DNA from: Frateuria hangzhouensis | GTDB taxonomy: Bacteria; Pseudomonadota; Gammaproteobacteria; Xanthomonadales; Rhodanobacteraceae | Assembly: GCF_026410505.1 (NCBI RefSeq) | Contig: NZ_JAPMIU010000014.1 | Span: 18,465 to 82,464 of the forward strand | Length of the DNA: 64,000 bases | Reading direction: 5' to 3' | Shown here: positions 28,866 through 38,627 of the stretch, piece by piece | Numbering within the stretch: the first letter of the stretch is position 1 | Layout of the letters: every line of letters begins with the position of its first letter | Program-made: the position numbers and the translations under genes | The notes under the pieces: generated by a model | Database searches by the model: none | Told to the model about the DNA's origin: nothing | The model's input: only the letters and a program-made list of their open reading frames with translations

Positions 28866-30767
28866 TCAACGCCGCGTTTCGGCCTCAAGTCGTTCGATGA
28901 AGGCGGACAGCGGCATGCTGCCCAGATCCTCACCCGAACGGGTACGCACGGAAACGGCCCCCGCTTCCTTCTCGCGATCACCGACCACGAGGAGATAAGG
29001 GACCTTCTGCAACGTATGCTCGCGGATTTTATAGCCGACCTTTTCGTTGCGCAAATCGGCCTCCACCCGGAAGCCTTTGTCGACAAGGGCTTGCGCCACT
29101 TCGGCGACATAACCGGCCTGGGCGTCGGTAATCGAGAACACCGCCGCCTGCACCGGCGCCAGCCAGGCCGGAAGATGGCCTGCGTGGTGCTCGATCAGGA
29201 TGCCGATGAAACGCTCCATCGAACCCACAATGGCCCGGTGCAGCATGACAGGATGGCGCTTCTGCGAGCTTTCGTCCACATATTCGGCACCCAGGCGCTC
29301 GGGCATCATGAAATCGACCTGCATGGTGCCGACCTGCCAGGCGCGTCCGATCGAGTCCTTCATGTGGTATTCGATCTTCGGGCCGTAGAAGGCGCCCTCG
29401 CCGGGCAGTTCCTCCCATTTCACGCCCGCGGCAGCCAGGGCCTTGCGCAAGGCATCCTCGGCGCGGTCCCACACCTCGTCCGAACCGATCCGCTTGTCCG
29501 GGCGCAGCGCGATCTTCAGCGCGATGTCCTGGAAGCCGAAGTCGGTATAGACCTGCATCGCCTGCTGGTGGAACGCGGTCACTTCCGGCTCGATCTGCTC
29601 GGGCGTGCAGAAGATGTGGCCGTCGTCCTGGGTGAAGGCACGCACGCGCATGATGCCGTGCAGCGCGCCGGACGGCTCGTTGCGATGGCAGCCGCCGAAC
29701 TCGCCGTAGCGGATCGGCAGCTCCCGGTAGCTGTGCAGGCCGGTGTTGAAGATCTGCACGTGACCGGGGCAGTTCATCGGCTTGAGCGCGTAGGTGTGCT
29801 TCTCCGACTCGGTGAAGAACATGTTCTCGGCGTAGTTGTCCCAGTGGCCCGACTTCTTCCACAGCGACACGTCCAGCACCTGCGGGCAGCGCACTTCCCG
29901 GTAGCCGCTCTTGCGGTACACGCCGCGCATATACTGCTCCACCTGCTGCCAGATCGCCCAGCCGTTGGGGTGCCAGAACACCATGCCGGGGCTTTCTTCC
30001 TGCTGGTGGAACAGGTCCAGCGCCTTGCCGATCTTGCGGTGGTCGCGCTTCTCGGCCTCCTCCAGCTGGTGCAGGTAGGCCTTGAGGTCCTTGTCGTTCA
30101 ACCAGGCGGTGCCGTAGATGCGGGTCAGCATCGCGTTGTTGCTGTCGCCGCGCCAGTAGGCGCCGGCCACCTTCATCAGCTTGAACGCGCGCAGCTTGCC
30201 GGTGTTGGGCACGTGCGGGCCGCGGCACAAATCGGTGAACTCGCCCTGGGTATAGAGCGAGAGCTCCTCATTGGCCGGGATCGACTCGATGATCTCGGCC
30301 TTGTAGGTCTCGCCCAGGCCGCGGAAGAACGCCACCGCCTCGTCGCGCGACTTGACCGTGCGCGTGACGGGCTGGGCTTCCTTGACGATTTTCCCCATCT
30401 CGGCCTCGATCTTCACCAGGTCCTCGGGCGTGAACGGCCGTTCGTAGGCGAAGTCGTAATAGAAGCCGTTGTCGATCACCGGCCCGATGGTCACCTGCGC
30501 GCCCGGATACAGCCGCTGCACGGCCTGGGCCAGCAGGTGCGCGCTGGAGTGGCGCAGGATCTCCAGCGCCTCGGGGCTCTTCTCGGTGACGATCTCGAGG
30601 TTGGCGTCGTGGTCGATCGGGCAGCTGGCATCGACCAGCTTGCCGTCGACCTTGCCGGCGAGCGTCGCCTTGGCCAGGCCTGCGCCGATGGAGGCGGCCA
30701 CGTCCTGCACGGTAACGGGATGATCGAACGGCTTCTTGCTGCCGTCGGGAAGGGTGATCTGGATCAT
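28866..30767 (-). CDS. thrS: Threonyl-tRNA synthetase
   Basis: 633 residues. N-terminal TGS domain from [16 protein letters not shown], editing domain with [16 protein letters not shown], class II catalytic core with the zinc Cys in [13 protein letters not shown], motif 2 [19 protein letters not shown] and motif 3 [19 protein letters not shown], then the anticodon-binding domain ([20 protein letters not shown]). It charges tRNA-Thr. A terminator-like hairpin lies 57 bases before the start, which suggests attenuation. Confidence 0.97.
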   Translation of the reverse strand: MIQITLPDGSKKPFDHPVTVQDVAASIGAGLAKATLAGKVDGKLVDASCPIDHDANLEIVTEKSPEALEILRHSSAHLLAQAVQRLYPGAQVTIGPVIDNGFYYDFAYERPFTPEDLVKIEAEMGKIVKEAQPVTRTVKSRDEAVAFFRGLGETYKAEIIESIPANEELSLYTQGEFTDLCRGPHVPNTGKLRAFKLMKVAGAYWRGDSNNAMLTRIYGTAWLNDKDLKAYLHQLEEAEKRDHRKIGKALDLFHQQEESPGMVFWHPNGWAIWQQVEQYMRGVYRKSGYREVRCPQVLDVSLWKKSGHWDNYAENMFFTESEKHTYALKPMNCPGHVQIFNTGLHSYRELPIRYGEFGGCHRNEPSGALHGIMRVRAFTQDDGHIFCTPEQIEPEVTAFHQQAMQVYTDFGFQDIALKIALRPDKRIGSDEVWDRAEDALRKALAAAGVKWEELPGEGAFYGPKIEYHMKDSIGRAWQVGTMQVDFMMPERLGAEYVDESSQKRHPVMLHRAIVGSMERFIGILIEHHAGHLPAWLAPVQAAVFSITDAQAGYVAEVAQALVDKGFRVEADLRNEKVGYKIREHTLQKVPYLLVVGDREKEAGAVSVRTRSGEDLGSMPLSAFIERLEAETRR

Positions 30768-30824
30768 GGATGGAAACCTGATGCGCCCGGCGCGGGCGAA
30801 CAATGGAAGGGGAAAGCGGGCAAC

Positions 30825-30847
30825 AAAAAAGGGCGCGCAGCGCCCTT
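30825..30847 (-). terminator. Terminator hairpin in the thrS leader
   Basis: On the minus strand AAGGGCGC-TG-CGCGCCCTT continues directly into a run of T. It is 57 bases upstream of the thrS ATG and directly after the common repeat CCTGAGCTTGTCGAAGG. It could end an upstream transcript or act as an attenuator. Confidence 0.65.
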
Positions 30848-30873
30848 CGACAAGCTCAGGCCTGGCACGCGGA

Positions 30874-30900
30874 TCAGCTGGAGTATGGCGTAGTTTCCAT
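30874..30900 (-). promoter_or_regulatory. Candidate thrS leader peptide METTPYSS
   Basis: A nine-codon frame, ATG GAA ACT ACG CCA TAC, then TCC AGC TGA. It holds two adjacent Thr codons, 27 bases before the terminator hairpin in the thrS leader. The ribosome site is weak (GAGTG at about -12), so chance cannot be excluded. Confidence 0.3.
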
Positions 30901-31057
30901 GTCGCACACTCGGCCGGCAGGCAACTGCGGGCCACCTTCTCGTCGTTTTGCAGGGATTGGGAAAGCTAGCCCGGGCGGCCAGACCTGTCAACGACGAGGC
31001 CCGTTGCTTCCGCAGGGCCGCCGAACCGCTCCCGGCAGGCCACCGTGCGAAGAACCT

Positions 31058-31153
31058 GCAGGAGCCCACTTGTGGGCGATGGCCTTACGCCTGATTGCAC
31101 CCGCCGAAAGCATCGCCCACAAGTGGGCTCCTGCAGTGGGCGTCGGAAGCTTT
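31058..31153. repeat. REP-type inverted repeat, family A, copy 2
   Basis: Arms GCAGGAGCCCACTTGTGGGC / GCCCACAAGTGGGCTCCTGC with loop CCTTACGCCTGATTGCACC, then CAGTGGGCGTCGGAAGCTTT. It matches 6581-6676 across nearly 95 bases, including the loop and right flank. It lies between thrS and the porin gene. The remainder of the 413-base gap (30768-31180) holds the thrS leader; I see no gene in it. Confidence 0.9.
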
Positions 31154-31180
31154 GGGTGTTTCCCGACAAGGGCGCAGCGA

Positions 31181-32509
31181 TCAGAAGTAGTACCCGAAGT
31201 TGATGTTGAAGCGGTGCTCGACCTCGCCGTCGCCCACCATGCTGCCCCCGATGAATGGCTGGTTCCTCGCCGTGACGAAGTCGAAATAGGTGAACAGCCC
31301 GCCCGCAGCCACCGACATGCCGGTGATGTTCATCCAGGTGTGCGGCAGGCCGCCGGACTTGCGGTTCACCATCGAGTAGTCGTTGTAGAAGGTCAGCGCG
31401 GTGACCGGCCCCCACGACACCGGCCACGTGTAAGCGAGGTTGCCGGTCCAGCTGCGGGCACGCGCGGCGATCGAGTCATAAAAGTCATACGCACCCACGG
31501 CAATGCGATCGGCGCCGCCATTGATCTGGTAGGCGTAGCGGGCGGCCTGCAACTGCAGGTTCCAGCGGCCCAGGTTGGCGTTGGCGTGCAGCGCCTCGGC
31601 GTCGTAGTCGCCCGCCCGCGCAACACTGCCTTCCAGGCTGCCGCGCAACGCCGAGACACCCACCTCGATCGCCGCGTCGTCGGCTGGATGGAAGGTGTAG
31701 CCCACCCGCGCCACGGCGGTGTCGGCCACGCCGATCGGGTGCAGGGGATCATCGCCACCGCCCTCGCCCGGCTCGCGGTAACCCACCACGTTGTAGGTAT
31801 AGCTGTCGGCGCGATTGCTCACGAAGCCGTCGACGCCGCCCATCGAATCGTTCTTGAAGAACCCCAGCTGCACGTTCCACGGATCGCCGCTGTGCACGTA
31901 CAGCGCGCCCATCTGGTAGGCGTCCTCCAGGCCAAGGTAGTAATTGGAACTGAAGAAGTAGCTGTGCGAATCGAATGGCTGGTTGCCGAACGGCACGCGC
32001 GTGATGCCGAGCTGGCCTTCGTCCTGCTCGGTGAACTTGTAGCCGACCCAGGCATGGTGGATCGCGCCCATGTACTGGAACCAGCGGTACTGCGCCGACA
32101 ATTCCACGTCGCCGATCGAGCCGTCGAGGTCGAGACGGAAGATGTCGAAATCCATGTCGCCGCGGCGCTTGCGGTTGCCTTCGCTGTAGCCCTCGCGGCT
32201 GTACTGGAAGCGCACGGCGCCGCCGAGCTTGATACCGTCCTCGTGGGCCTCGGCCGCGCTCTGGCGGCTCTCCTCTGCGGCCGCAACCGATTCGGTGGCG
32301 CTATCGACCGGCATCGCCGCGGCGGCGGCCTGCTGCTGGCGCATGGCATCGAGCTGGTGCTGCAGCGCGTCGATCTGTGCCTGCATGGCGGCCATCTGCG
32401 CCGAGGCGTCGGTGGCCGGCGCAACCTGCGCCTCGGCGGCATGAAGCGGTGCGGTGAGGCTTGCGGCCAGCCCCAGGGCGATGGCGCAGGCAAGGGGTTT
32501 GATCGTCAT
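31181..32509 (-). CDS. Outer-membrane porin-like protein
   Basis: 442 residues. Signal peptide MTIKPLACAIALGLAASLTA, cleaved after LHA. A helical Gln/Ala stretch follows (MAAMQAQIDALQHQLDAMRQ, about residues 38-60), as in trimeric porins with N-terminal coiled coils. The rest is alternating beta strands and ends in GYYF, a terminal aromatic Phe typical of BamA-recognised barrels. No exact family is claimed. AAGGA lies eight bases before the ATG. It is the last gene after proX, and a GCCCGGC hairpin at 32649-32668 sits between them, so expression may be partly uncoupled. Confidence 0.78.
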   Translation of the reverse strand: MTIKPLACAIALGLAASLTAPLHAAEAQVAPATDASAQMAAMQAQIDALQHQLDAMRQQQAAAAAMPVDSATESVAAAEESRQSAAEAHEDGIKLGGAVRFQYSREGYSEGNRKRRGDMDFDIFRLDLDGSIGDVELSAQYRWFQYMGAIHHAWVGYKFTEQDEGQLGITRVPFGNQPFDSHSYFFSSNYYLGLEDAYQMGALYVHSGDPWNVQLGFFKNDSMGGVDGFVSNRADSYTYNVVGYREPGEGGGDDPLHPIGVADTAVARVGYTFHPADDAAIEVGVSALRGSLEGSVARAGDYDAEALHANANLGRWNLQLQAARYAYQINGGADRIAVGAYDFYDSIAARARSWTGNLAYTWPVSWGPVTALTFYNDYSMVNRKSGGLPHTWMNITGMSVAAGGLFTYFDFVTARNQPFIGGSMVGDGEVEHRFNINFGYYF

Positions 32510-32674
32510 GGATCGGTTCCTTGAAGTGGGAAGTGTCATCCGGTGGAGGCAGTCGGCCATGGCTTTACGGAAAATGGCGGCTCGGCTTTTCCAGGCGCAC
32601 GGCCGCCGCGCCGCCCTTGCGGGCGGCGGGAAGCCACATCGGGAATCAAGCCCGGCACACGGCCGGGCGAACGT

Positions 32675-33595
32675 TTACGGCGCGGCCGAAGTCCAGCTCG
32701 CCACCTGCTCCGCGTGGGCCTTCACCCATGCCTTGGCATTGGCCATCGCATCGGCGCCCTGCGCCTGGTCGGCAGCCATCACCTGCTGCATCGCCTCGGG
32801 CGTCCAGTGGAAGCCATCGAGGATCTGCCAGGCCTTCGGGCTGTCCTGCTTGAGCCCCTTGCGCACCAGCGTGTCGATGTTCTCGGCACCGCCGTAGACG
32901 CCCTTGGGATCGGACAGGTACTTGAGATCCCAGCGCGCCCACATCCAGTGCGGCGTCCAGCCGGTGACCACGATCCACTGCTGGTTGTCGATGGCGCTCT
33001 TGAGCGCCGCGGTCATGGTGGCGCCGCTGCCGTCGATCAGTTTCAGCGGGAGCTGGTACTCGTCGATCGCCTTGTGGGTGATGCCCATCTCGCCGGCGCC
33101 CGGATCGATGCCGACAATGCGGTCCTGGAACTTGCCGGCGTTGGCTGCGAGCTGGTCGATCGAATCGATGGTGACGTAGTCGGGCACGACCAGGCCGATC
33201 TTGGTGCCGCTCATGTTGGGACCCAGGTCATCGAGCTTGTCCCGGGTGCGCTCGAAGTAATTTTTATGGGTGCTGGGCAGCCAGGCGCAGACGGTGGCGT
33301 CGGCATCGCCCTGCGCCAGCGCCTGGTACATCGCCGCGCCGCTGACCGAAAGCGCATCGACCTTGAAGCCCTGCTGCTCGAGCACCGACTGCACCACGTG
33401 GGTGGCGGCCGTGCAGCTGGCCCATTCGACGTAGACCAGCTTGATGGTCTTGTCCGCCGGGCTGGTCGATGCACCCGCGTCGGAAGCGGTGTCCTGCCCG
33501 GCCGGCGAACAGGCACCCAGCACGGTGGCGGCGAGCACGCCGACGATCGCCGCGCGCAGGCGGTTGCCCTGCTGTCGATTGAAAAAGGTTCCCAT
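32675..33595 (-). CDS. proX: Glycine betaine-type ABC substrate-binding lipoprotein
   Basis: 306 residues. The signal peptide with lipobox VLGAC (Cys29) makes it a lipoprotein. The mature part is an OpuAC-type binding domain: KLVYVEWASCTAATHVVQSV, ADATVCAWLPSTHKNYF, GIDPGAGEMGITHKAIDEY, VVTGWTPHWMWARWDLKYL. The Trp-rich stretches would form the aromatic box for quaternary ammonium groups. Its permease and ATPase genes lie directly upstream. Start ATG 33595 has AAAGGAG seven bases before it. Choline or proline betaine are equally possible ligands. Confidence 0.88.
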   Translation of the reverse strand: MGTFFNRQQGNRLRAAIVGVLAATVLGACSPAGQDTASDAGASTSPADKTIKLVYVEWASCTAATHVVQSVLEQQGFKVDALSVSGAAMYQALAQGDADATVCAWLPSTHKNYFERTRDKLDDLGPNMSGTKIGLVVPDYVTIDSIDQLAANAGKFQDRIVGIDPGAGEMGITHKAIDEYQLPLKLIDGSGATMTAALKSAIDNQQWIVVTGWTPHWMWARWDLKYLSDPKGVYGGAENIDTLVRKGLKQDSPKAWQILDGFHWTPEAMQQVMAADQAQGADAMANAKAWVKAHAEQVASWTSAAP

Positions 33596-33621
33596 GGCAT
33601 TCTCCTTTGGCTGTGCCGCGA

Positions 33622-34476
33622 TCACTTCGCGGCCTTGGCGGACGGGTTGCGCCCGATACGTTGGGTGACACGGTCCAGGATCATCGCCAGGATCACGATG
33701 GCGATGCCGGCCTCGAAGCCCTTGCCCGGCTCCAGCCTTTGGATCGCCCGCCAGACTTCGCCGCCCAGGCCGCCGGCACCGATCATCGCGGCGATCACCA
33801 CCATCGACAGCGACAGCATGATGGTCTGGTTGACGCCGGCCATGATGGTCGGCACCGCCATCGGCAACTGCACCTTGAACAGCTTCTGCCGGCGGGTGGA
33901 GCCGAACGCGTCGGCCGCCTCGACCAGGTCTTCGGGCACCTGGCGGATGCCCAGCGCGGTCAGGCGGATGGTCGGCGGCGTGGCGAAGATCACCGTGGCG
34001 ACGCTGGCCGACACCGCGCCCAGGCCGAAGAACGGAATCGCCGGGATCAGGTAGACAAACGCCGGCATGGTCTGCATGAAATCCAGCAGCGGCATGACGA
34101 CGCGCGAGGTGCGCGTGCTCAACGCCGCGGCGATACCCAGCGGCAGGCCGATCGCCACCGCGATCAGGGTCGAGATCAGCACCAGGGTGAAGGTTTCCAC
34201 CGTGGCCGACCACAGCCGCAGGTCCCACAGCAAGAGCAGCCCGAGCAGGCTGAACAGGGCCACGCGCCAACCGGCGGCGCGCCAGGCGACCAGTGCGACG
34301 GCGGCGATCAGCAGCCACGGCGGCAGCCACAACAGGCCATTCACCAGGCCATCGATCAGGATCGAGATGAAATGGCTGAACGCCTTGGTGATGAACGCGC
34401 CATGCGCGGTCAGCCAGTCCAGCGCTACGTCGATGCCGTGCGCCAGCGGGAGTTTGGGGACAGTCATCAGGCTCAT
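33622..34476 (-). CDS. proW: Glycine betaine-type ABC permease
   Basis: 284 residues with about seven membrane segments. The inner-membrane BPD permease signature covers EAADAFGSTRRQKLFKVQLP, the EAA loop that docks on the ATPase, and is followed by AVPTIMAGVNQTIMLSLSMV and IGAGGLGGEVW. It overlaps proV by four bases and precedes proX by 26 bases. Confidence 0.92.
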   Translation of the reverse strand: MSLMTVPKLPLAHGIDVALDWLTAHGAFITKAFSHFISILIDGLVNGLLWLPPWLLIAAVALVAWRAAGWRVALFSLLGLLLLWDLRLWSATVETFTLVLISTLIAVAIGLPLGIAAALSTRTSRVVMPLLDFMQTMPAFVYLIPAIPFFGLGAVSASVATVIFATPPTIRLTALGIRQVPEDLVEAADAFGSTRRQKLFKVQLPMAVPTIMAGVNQTIMLSLSMVVIAAMIGAGGLGGEVWRAIQRLEPGKGFEAGIAIVILAMILDRVTQRIGRNPSAKAAK

Positions 34477-35699
34477 GCGCGCGCCTCCGGGGTCGGGGCC
34501 AGCATCTGGGCGGCCGGCGCCGAGCGGCTCTGCGCCAGCGCGTTGATCACGCGTGGCCGGGTGACCACCCCGAGCAGCTTGCGTTCGGCGTCGACTACCG
34601 GCAGCCGGTACGGCCAGGCGGCCATCTGGTTGATGATCTCGGCCAGCGGCGTGTCCGGGTCGAGCGTGGGCGCGTCGTGCTGGACCCGCGCGGCAATGCT
34701 CTGCTGGCCCTCGCGCATGGCCTGGTCCAGCGCATCCAGGGTGATCATGCCGACCAGCGTGTGATCACGCTCGACCACCAGCATGCTGGTGTCGTTGCCC
34801 TCGGTCATCTTGTGCAGCACGGTGCGTGGGCCGTCCTGCGGGAAGGCCACCTCGCGCGCGCGGCCCATCACCGAGCGCGCGGTGAGCACGCGCGACATGT
34901 CCACGTTCTCCACGAAGCGCTCGACGTAGGCGTCGGCGGGATGGTTGAGGATCTCCTCCGGCGTGCCGATCTGCACCACGCGGCCGTCCTTCATCAGCAC
35001 GATGCGGTCGCCGATCTGCAGCGCCTCGTCCAGGTCGTGGGTGATGAACACGATGGTCTTTTTCATGCGCCGTTGCAGCGAGGCGAGCTCCTGCTGCATG
35101 TCGCGGCGGATCAGCGGATCGAGCGCACTGAACGCCTCGTCCATCAGCAGAATGTCGGACTTGACCGCCAGCGCCCGGGCCAGGCCCACACGCTGCTGCA
35201 TGCCGCCGCTCAACTGGCCGGGCTTGGCGTTTTCCCAACCCTTCAGGCCGACCAGCTCAAGCGCCTCGATGGCCCGTGCACGGCGCTCGGCCGGCTCCAC
35301 GCCCTGCACTTCCAGCCCGTAGGCGGCGTTGTCCGCCACGCTGCGATGCGGAAACAGCGCGAAGTGCTGGAACACCATGCTGATCTTGCGCCGACGCAGG
35401 TTCAGCAGCTGCTCGCGATCGGAGCGGGTGATGTCCTCGCCGTCGATGAAGATGCTGCCGCGGGTGGACGTATTGAGGCGGTTGAGGCAACGCAGCAGGG
35501 TCGACTTGCCGCTGCCGCTCAAACCCATGATGACGAGCAGCTCGCCCTCTTCTACGCTGAAGGAAACGTCGGCAATGCCCACGGCGTGGCCGGTCTTGCG
35601 GATGTCCGCGTTGCTCGCGCCGCCGTCGAGCATGCGCAAGGCCTGCTCGGGATGCGGTCCGAAGACCTTGGTGAGCCTGTCTACCTTTATTTTTTTCAT
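34473..35699 (-). CDS. proV: Glycine betaine-type ABC ATPase with CBS domains
   Basis: 408 residues. Walker [10 protein letters not shown] near 60, signature [15 protein letters not shown], Walker [14 protein letters not shown] and the H-loop [10 protein letters not shown]. The N-terminal [11 protein letters not shown] and the inserted [17 protein letters not shown] are typical of ProV/OpuAA. The C-terminal 130 residues form two CBS domains, which in OpuA sense ionic strength. First gene of the proV-proW-proX-porin unit. Confidence 0.93.
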   Translation of the reverse strand: MKKIKVDRLTKVFGPHPEQALRMLDGGASNADIRKTGHAVGIADVSFSVEEGELLVIMGLSGSGKSTLLRCLNRLNTSTRGSIFIDGEDITRSDREQLLNLRRRKISMVFQHFALFPHRSVADNAAYGLEVQGVEPAERRARAIEALELVGLKGWENAKPGQLSGGMQQRVGLARALAVKSDILLMDEAFSALDPLIRRDMQQELASLQRRMKKTIVFITHDLDEALQIGDRIVLMKDGRVVQIGTPEEILNHPADAYVERFVENVDMSRVLTARSVMGRAREVAFPQDGPRTVLHKMTEGNDTSMLVVERDHTLVGMITLDALDQAMREGQQSIAARVQHDAPTLDPDTPLAEIINQMAAWPYRLPVVDAERKLLGVVTRPRVINALAQSRSAPAAQMLAPTPEARA

Positions 35700-36047
35700 G
35701 GGCCTCTGCCTGGATTTTTCTTGGCCACACTCGGTGCAAGGACCGCGCGGCTGCGCTTCGACGAAGCGACATGGGGCAATCGCTGGGGCAAGAAGACGCC
35801 AGGGCGAGGGCACGAAGACATGCCAGCCCAGGTTTGCGGAGAAGGAATCCCGCCATTGTAGCGGATCGCCGCAGCTAGCTCAAATAAGCACGGCGCGCAA
35901 TAGATGCGTGATCAAGAAATGATGGGTGTTTTGTTACCAGTCAGCTAAACACGATGCCCACGCACCAGCGTCCGCACGGCCGCCTGACGCCGGCAATGCA
36001 ACCTGCCCCGCTAGAATCACCATTCCTGTACCGAACGGAATCCCGAT
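35700..36047. other. Divergent intergenic region proV / epimerase
   Basis: 348 bases with no gene that I can support. The part from about 35870 to 35950 is AT-rich (TCAAATAAGC, GATCAAGAAATGATGGGTGT), as expected for promoters of the two divergent units. I found no clear operator. Confidence 0.6.
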
Positions 36048-37055
36048 ATGCGCATCCTCGTCACCGGCACGGCCGGTTTCATCGGCGCGGCCCTTGCCAG
36101 GCGGCTGCTCGAACGCGGCGACGAGGTCTACGGCATCGACAACCACAACGACTACTACGACCCGTCGTTGAAAGAAGCGCGCCTGGCGCAGTTCGCCGGG
36201 CATCCGGCCTACACCCACCTTCGCGCGGACCTGGCCGATGCCGATGCGGTCGACCGCGCCTTCGCCGACTTCCAGCCGCAACGCGTGGTGAACCTGGCCG
36301 CGCAGGCCGGCGTGCGCTACTCGCTGAAGAACCCGCGCGCCTACGTGCGAAGCAACCTGGACGGCTTCCTCAACATCCTCGAGGGCTGCCGCCACGCCAA
36401 GGTCGAGCACCTGGTCTACGCCTCGTCCAGCTCGGTCTACGGCGCCAACCGCAAGATGCCGTTCGCGGTGGAAGACGCGGTCGACCATCCGGTCAGCCTG
36501 TATGCGGCCAGCAAGAAGGCCAACGAGTTGATGGCACACAGCTACAGCCATCTCTACGACCTGCCCACCACCGGCCTGCGCTTCTTCACCGTGTACGGCC
36601 CCTGGGGCCGGCCGGACATGTCGCCGATGCTGTTCGCCGACCGCATCAGCCGCGGCGAGCCGATCGACGTGTTCAACTTCGGCAATCACAGCCGCGACTT
36701 CACCTACATCGACGACATCGTCGAAGGCGTCATCCGCACGCTCGACCATCCGGCCCGGCCCGATCCGGCCTACGACGCCGAACGACCGAGCCCCGGCACC
36801 TCCGGCGCACCCTACCGGGTCTACAACATCGGCAACGACCAGCCGGTGCAGCTACTGCGCTTCATCGAACTGCTCGAGCAGAACCTCGGCCGCACGGTGG
36901 AAAAGAACCTGCTGCCCATGCAGCCCGGCGACGTGCCCGACACCTGGGCCGACGTCTCCGCCCTGCGCCGCGACGTCGGCTACGCGCCGGATACGTCGAT
37001 CGAGGAAGGCGTGGCCCGCTTCGTGAAGTGGTATCGCGAATACCACCAGGACTGA
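36048..37055 (+). CDS. NAD-dependent epimerase, UDP-glucuronate 4-epimerase type
   Basis: 335 residues of the extended SDR fold. NAD loop GTAGFIGAALARRLL, then GIDNHNDYYDPSLKEARLAQ, which is characteristic of UDP-glucuronate 4-epimerases. VYASSSSVYGANRKMPF and the Y-x-x-x-K pair in YAASKKANELMAHSY give the active site, and RDFTYIDDIVEG the substrate pocket. The product UDP-galacturonate would serve surface polysaccharide. No glycosyltransferase lies nearby. Confidence 0.9.
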   Translation: MRILVTGTAGFIGAALARRLLERGDEVYGIDNHNDYYDPSLKEARLAQFAGHPAYTHLRADLADADAVDRAFADFQPQRVVNLAAQAGVRYSLKNPRAYVRSNLDGFLNILEGCRHAKVEHLVYASSSSVYGANRKMPFAVEDAVDHPVSLYAASKKANELMAHSYSHLYDLPTTGLRFFTVYGPWGRPDMSPMLFADRISRGEPIDVFNFGNHSRDFTYIDDIVEGVIRTLDHPARPDPAYDAERPSPGTSGAPYRVYNIGNDQPVQLLRFIELLEQNLGRTVEKNLLPMQPGDVPDTWADVSALRRDVGYAPDTSIEEGVARFVKWYREYHQD

Positions 37056-37090
37056 CTTCCGCCAGGAATGGCTTGACCCGATGGCCTTTT

Positions 37091-37161
37091 GTAGGAGCGC
37101 ACCCTGTGCGCGGCCGCGACGTAGGCCCAGCTGTACGGTCGCGCACAGGGTGCGCTCCTAC
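37091..37161. repeat. Inverted repeat, family B, copy 3
   Basis: GTAGGAGCGCACCCTGTGCG and CGCACAGGGTGCGCTCCTAC arms with inner CGGCCGCGAC / GGTCGCG. It lies between the convergent epimerase and HemJ-like genes, where it may terminate both. Confidence 0.88.
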
Positions 37162-37183
37162 ACGGCGGACGTCTAACCTTCAA

Positions 37184-37633
37184 TCAGAACGGCTTGGCCA
37201 GCACCAGGAAGATCACCCCCAGCAGCAAAAGCACCGGCAGCTCGTTGAGCCACCGCAACGCCCCGGCCGACGGCAACGCCCCGCCCTTTTCGCTCCGCTT
37301 GAGCATCCGCCCCACCACGATGAAGTACGCCAGCAATACCGCCACCAGCCCCAGCTTCAGATCGATCCAGTGCATGCCCGCCGCCACGTTCGGCAACGTC
37401 GAGGGAAACACCCGCCACCCCTGCCACAACACCAGGCCGAACAGAAAGGCCATGCCGAACATGTTGTGCCCGAACTTGTACAACCGCCGCCCCATCAACA
37501 GCAGCCGCGCCCGCACCGCAGGTTCACCGCCCGCCTCGGCCACATTCACCAGGATGCGCGGCAGGTAGAACACCGTCGCCATCCAGGCGATGACGAACAG
37601 CAGGTGGAAGGATTTGATCCAGAGGTAGGTCAT
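37184..37633 (-). CDS. HemJ/CopD-like membrane protein
   Basis: 149 residues with four membrane helices. YLWIKSFHLLFVIAWMATVFYLPRILV carries the conserved His and the W-x-x-x-x-F-Y-L-P-R motif of HemJ (UPF0093) protoporphyrinogen oxidase, and a second His lies in FGHNMFG; HWIDLKLGLVAVLLAY also matches. HemJ oxidises protoporphyrinogen IX in heme synthesis. Assigned to the family, not proven as the functional oxidase. Confidence 0.75.
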   Translation of the reverse strand: MTYLWIKSFHLLFVIAWMATVFYLPRILVNVAEAGGEPAVRARLLLMGRRLYKFGHNMFGMAFLFGLVLWQGWRVFPSTLPNVAAGMHWIDLKLGLVAVLLAYFIVVGRMLKRSEKGGALPSAGALRWLNELPVLLLLGVIFLVLAKPF

Positions 37634-38055
37634 GGTTGCGGCGCCTGGTAACGAAACCGTGCCATTGTGGCGCACTACCTGCTGCTCCGGGGCCTGTCCG
37701 GTCGCCGGCCACCACAGGACACGCACGCATCATCCGATGATCGTACCCGCGACCTGCGTTTCCGGTTCGGTGGCGGCCGGGGCCGAACGGCCGTGTCAGG
37801 CCCCCTGGCCGACGGCGCGGGCCGAAGAGCTTGCACGTGAGAAAAAGCGGTGCATCGCGCGCGGCGCGCTGCAGCCAACCGCAGCGCTCCGCAAAGTGCT
37901 GGCGGTCAAAAATGGCTCCCCTTAGGTGGCGTGAAGCAACGTCATTCTGACGAATGGGCGCACCGGCCAAGCCGTGATGGCGGCCATCTGACGATAGGAG
38001 ATCACACAAAGGTCTGTAGCATTATCCCTAACACCCTTCTGATCGGCTCCCCTCG
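37634..38055. other. Divergent intergenic region, HemJ-like / yajD
   Basis: 422 bases without a recognised gene. Short frames here have no homology that I recognise. No repeat family member or strong hairpin was found. It must hold promoters for two divergent genes. Confidence 0.5.
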
Positions 38056-38439
38056 ATGAATCCGCACAAGCCCGATGCCGCCAAACTCGATCGCATCGTC
38101 GCCGAGGCCCGCCGCGCTGCCGAACAACGCGAACTGGGCTATCGCGAGCGCGCGCTGAAAATGTACCCGTGGGTGTGCGGCCGCTGCGCACGCGAATTCA
38201 CCCGCACCAATCTGCGCGAGCTGACCGTGCACCACCGCAACCACAACCACGACGACAACCCGCCCGATGGCAGCAACTGGGAACTGTTGTGCGTGTATTG
38301 CCACGACAACGAGCATTCGCGCCACATCGACCACGTGCGTGGCGCCGGCTACGAAGCCACTGACGCGGCACCCGCCACCGGCAACCCGTTCGCCGACCTC
38401 AAGGCGATGCTGGAAGGCAATGGGAAACGCGGGACCTGA
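38056..38439 (+). CDS. yajD: HNH nuclease family protein YajD
   Basis: 127 residues. MYPWVCGRCAREFTRTNLRE and LTVHHRNHNHDDNPPDGSNW followed by ELLCVYCHDNEHSR form the HNH fold: two C-x-x-C zinc pairs (CGRC, CVYC) and the HH catalytic pair. This matches YajD, a widely conserved small HNH protein with no settled role. The upstream ribosome site is weak. Confidence 0.9.
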   Translation: MNPHKPDAAKLDRIVAEARRAAEQRELGYRERALKMYPWVCGRCAREFTRTNLRELTVHHRNHNHDDNPPDGSNWELLCVYCHDNEHSRHIDHVRGAGYEATDAAPATGNPFADLKAMLEGNGKRGT

Positions 38440-38556
38440 CCCTCGGCATGCTCGCAAGGGGAGGGTTGGCGCGAGCGCCAGTGCGGCGATGCAACGCCTG
38501 TTCGACAAGATCTGCCGCGTCGCGCCGCTGGACGTGACCGAAGGCCACCCTCCCTT

Positions 38557-38627
38557 GTAGGAGCCCACTCGTGGGCGATGCTCTTCGCGGGTCCGCCAAA
38601 GAGCATCGCCCACAAGTGGGCTCTTAC
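38557..38627. repeat. REP-type inverted repeat, family A, copy 3
   Basis: GTAGGAGCCCACTCGTGGGC and GCCCACAAGTGGGCTCTTAC. The loop is itself complementary (GATGCTCTT / AAGAGCATC), making a nearly perfect stem. It lies in the 403-base gap 38440-38842 between the convergent yajD and lipoprotein genes. A half-copy (GCACTTGTGGGCGAT) is near 38800; I see no gene in the gap. Confidence 0.9.

Noticed and set aside
28629..30893. Long plus-strand frame opposite thrS
   Set aside because: Antisense shadow of thrS with no recognisable domain; thrS has all catalytic motifs.
30768..31180. tRNA or T-box in the thrS leader
   Set aside because: No cloverleaf could be drawn, and T-boxes are not expected in this group; only a hairpin and short frame are visible.
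37632..37925. Small plus-strand frame between the HemJ-like gene and yajD
   Set aside because: No ribosome site, no recognised motif, and composition like noncoding high-G+C sequence.
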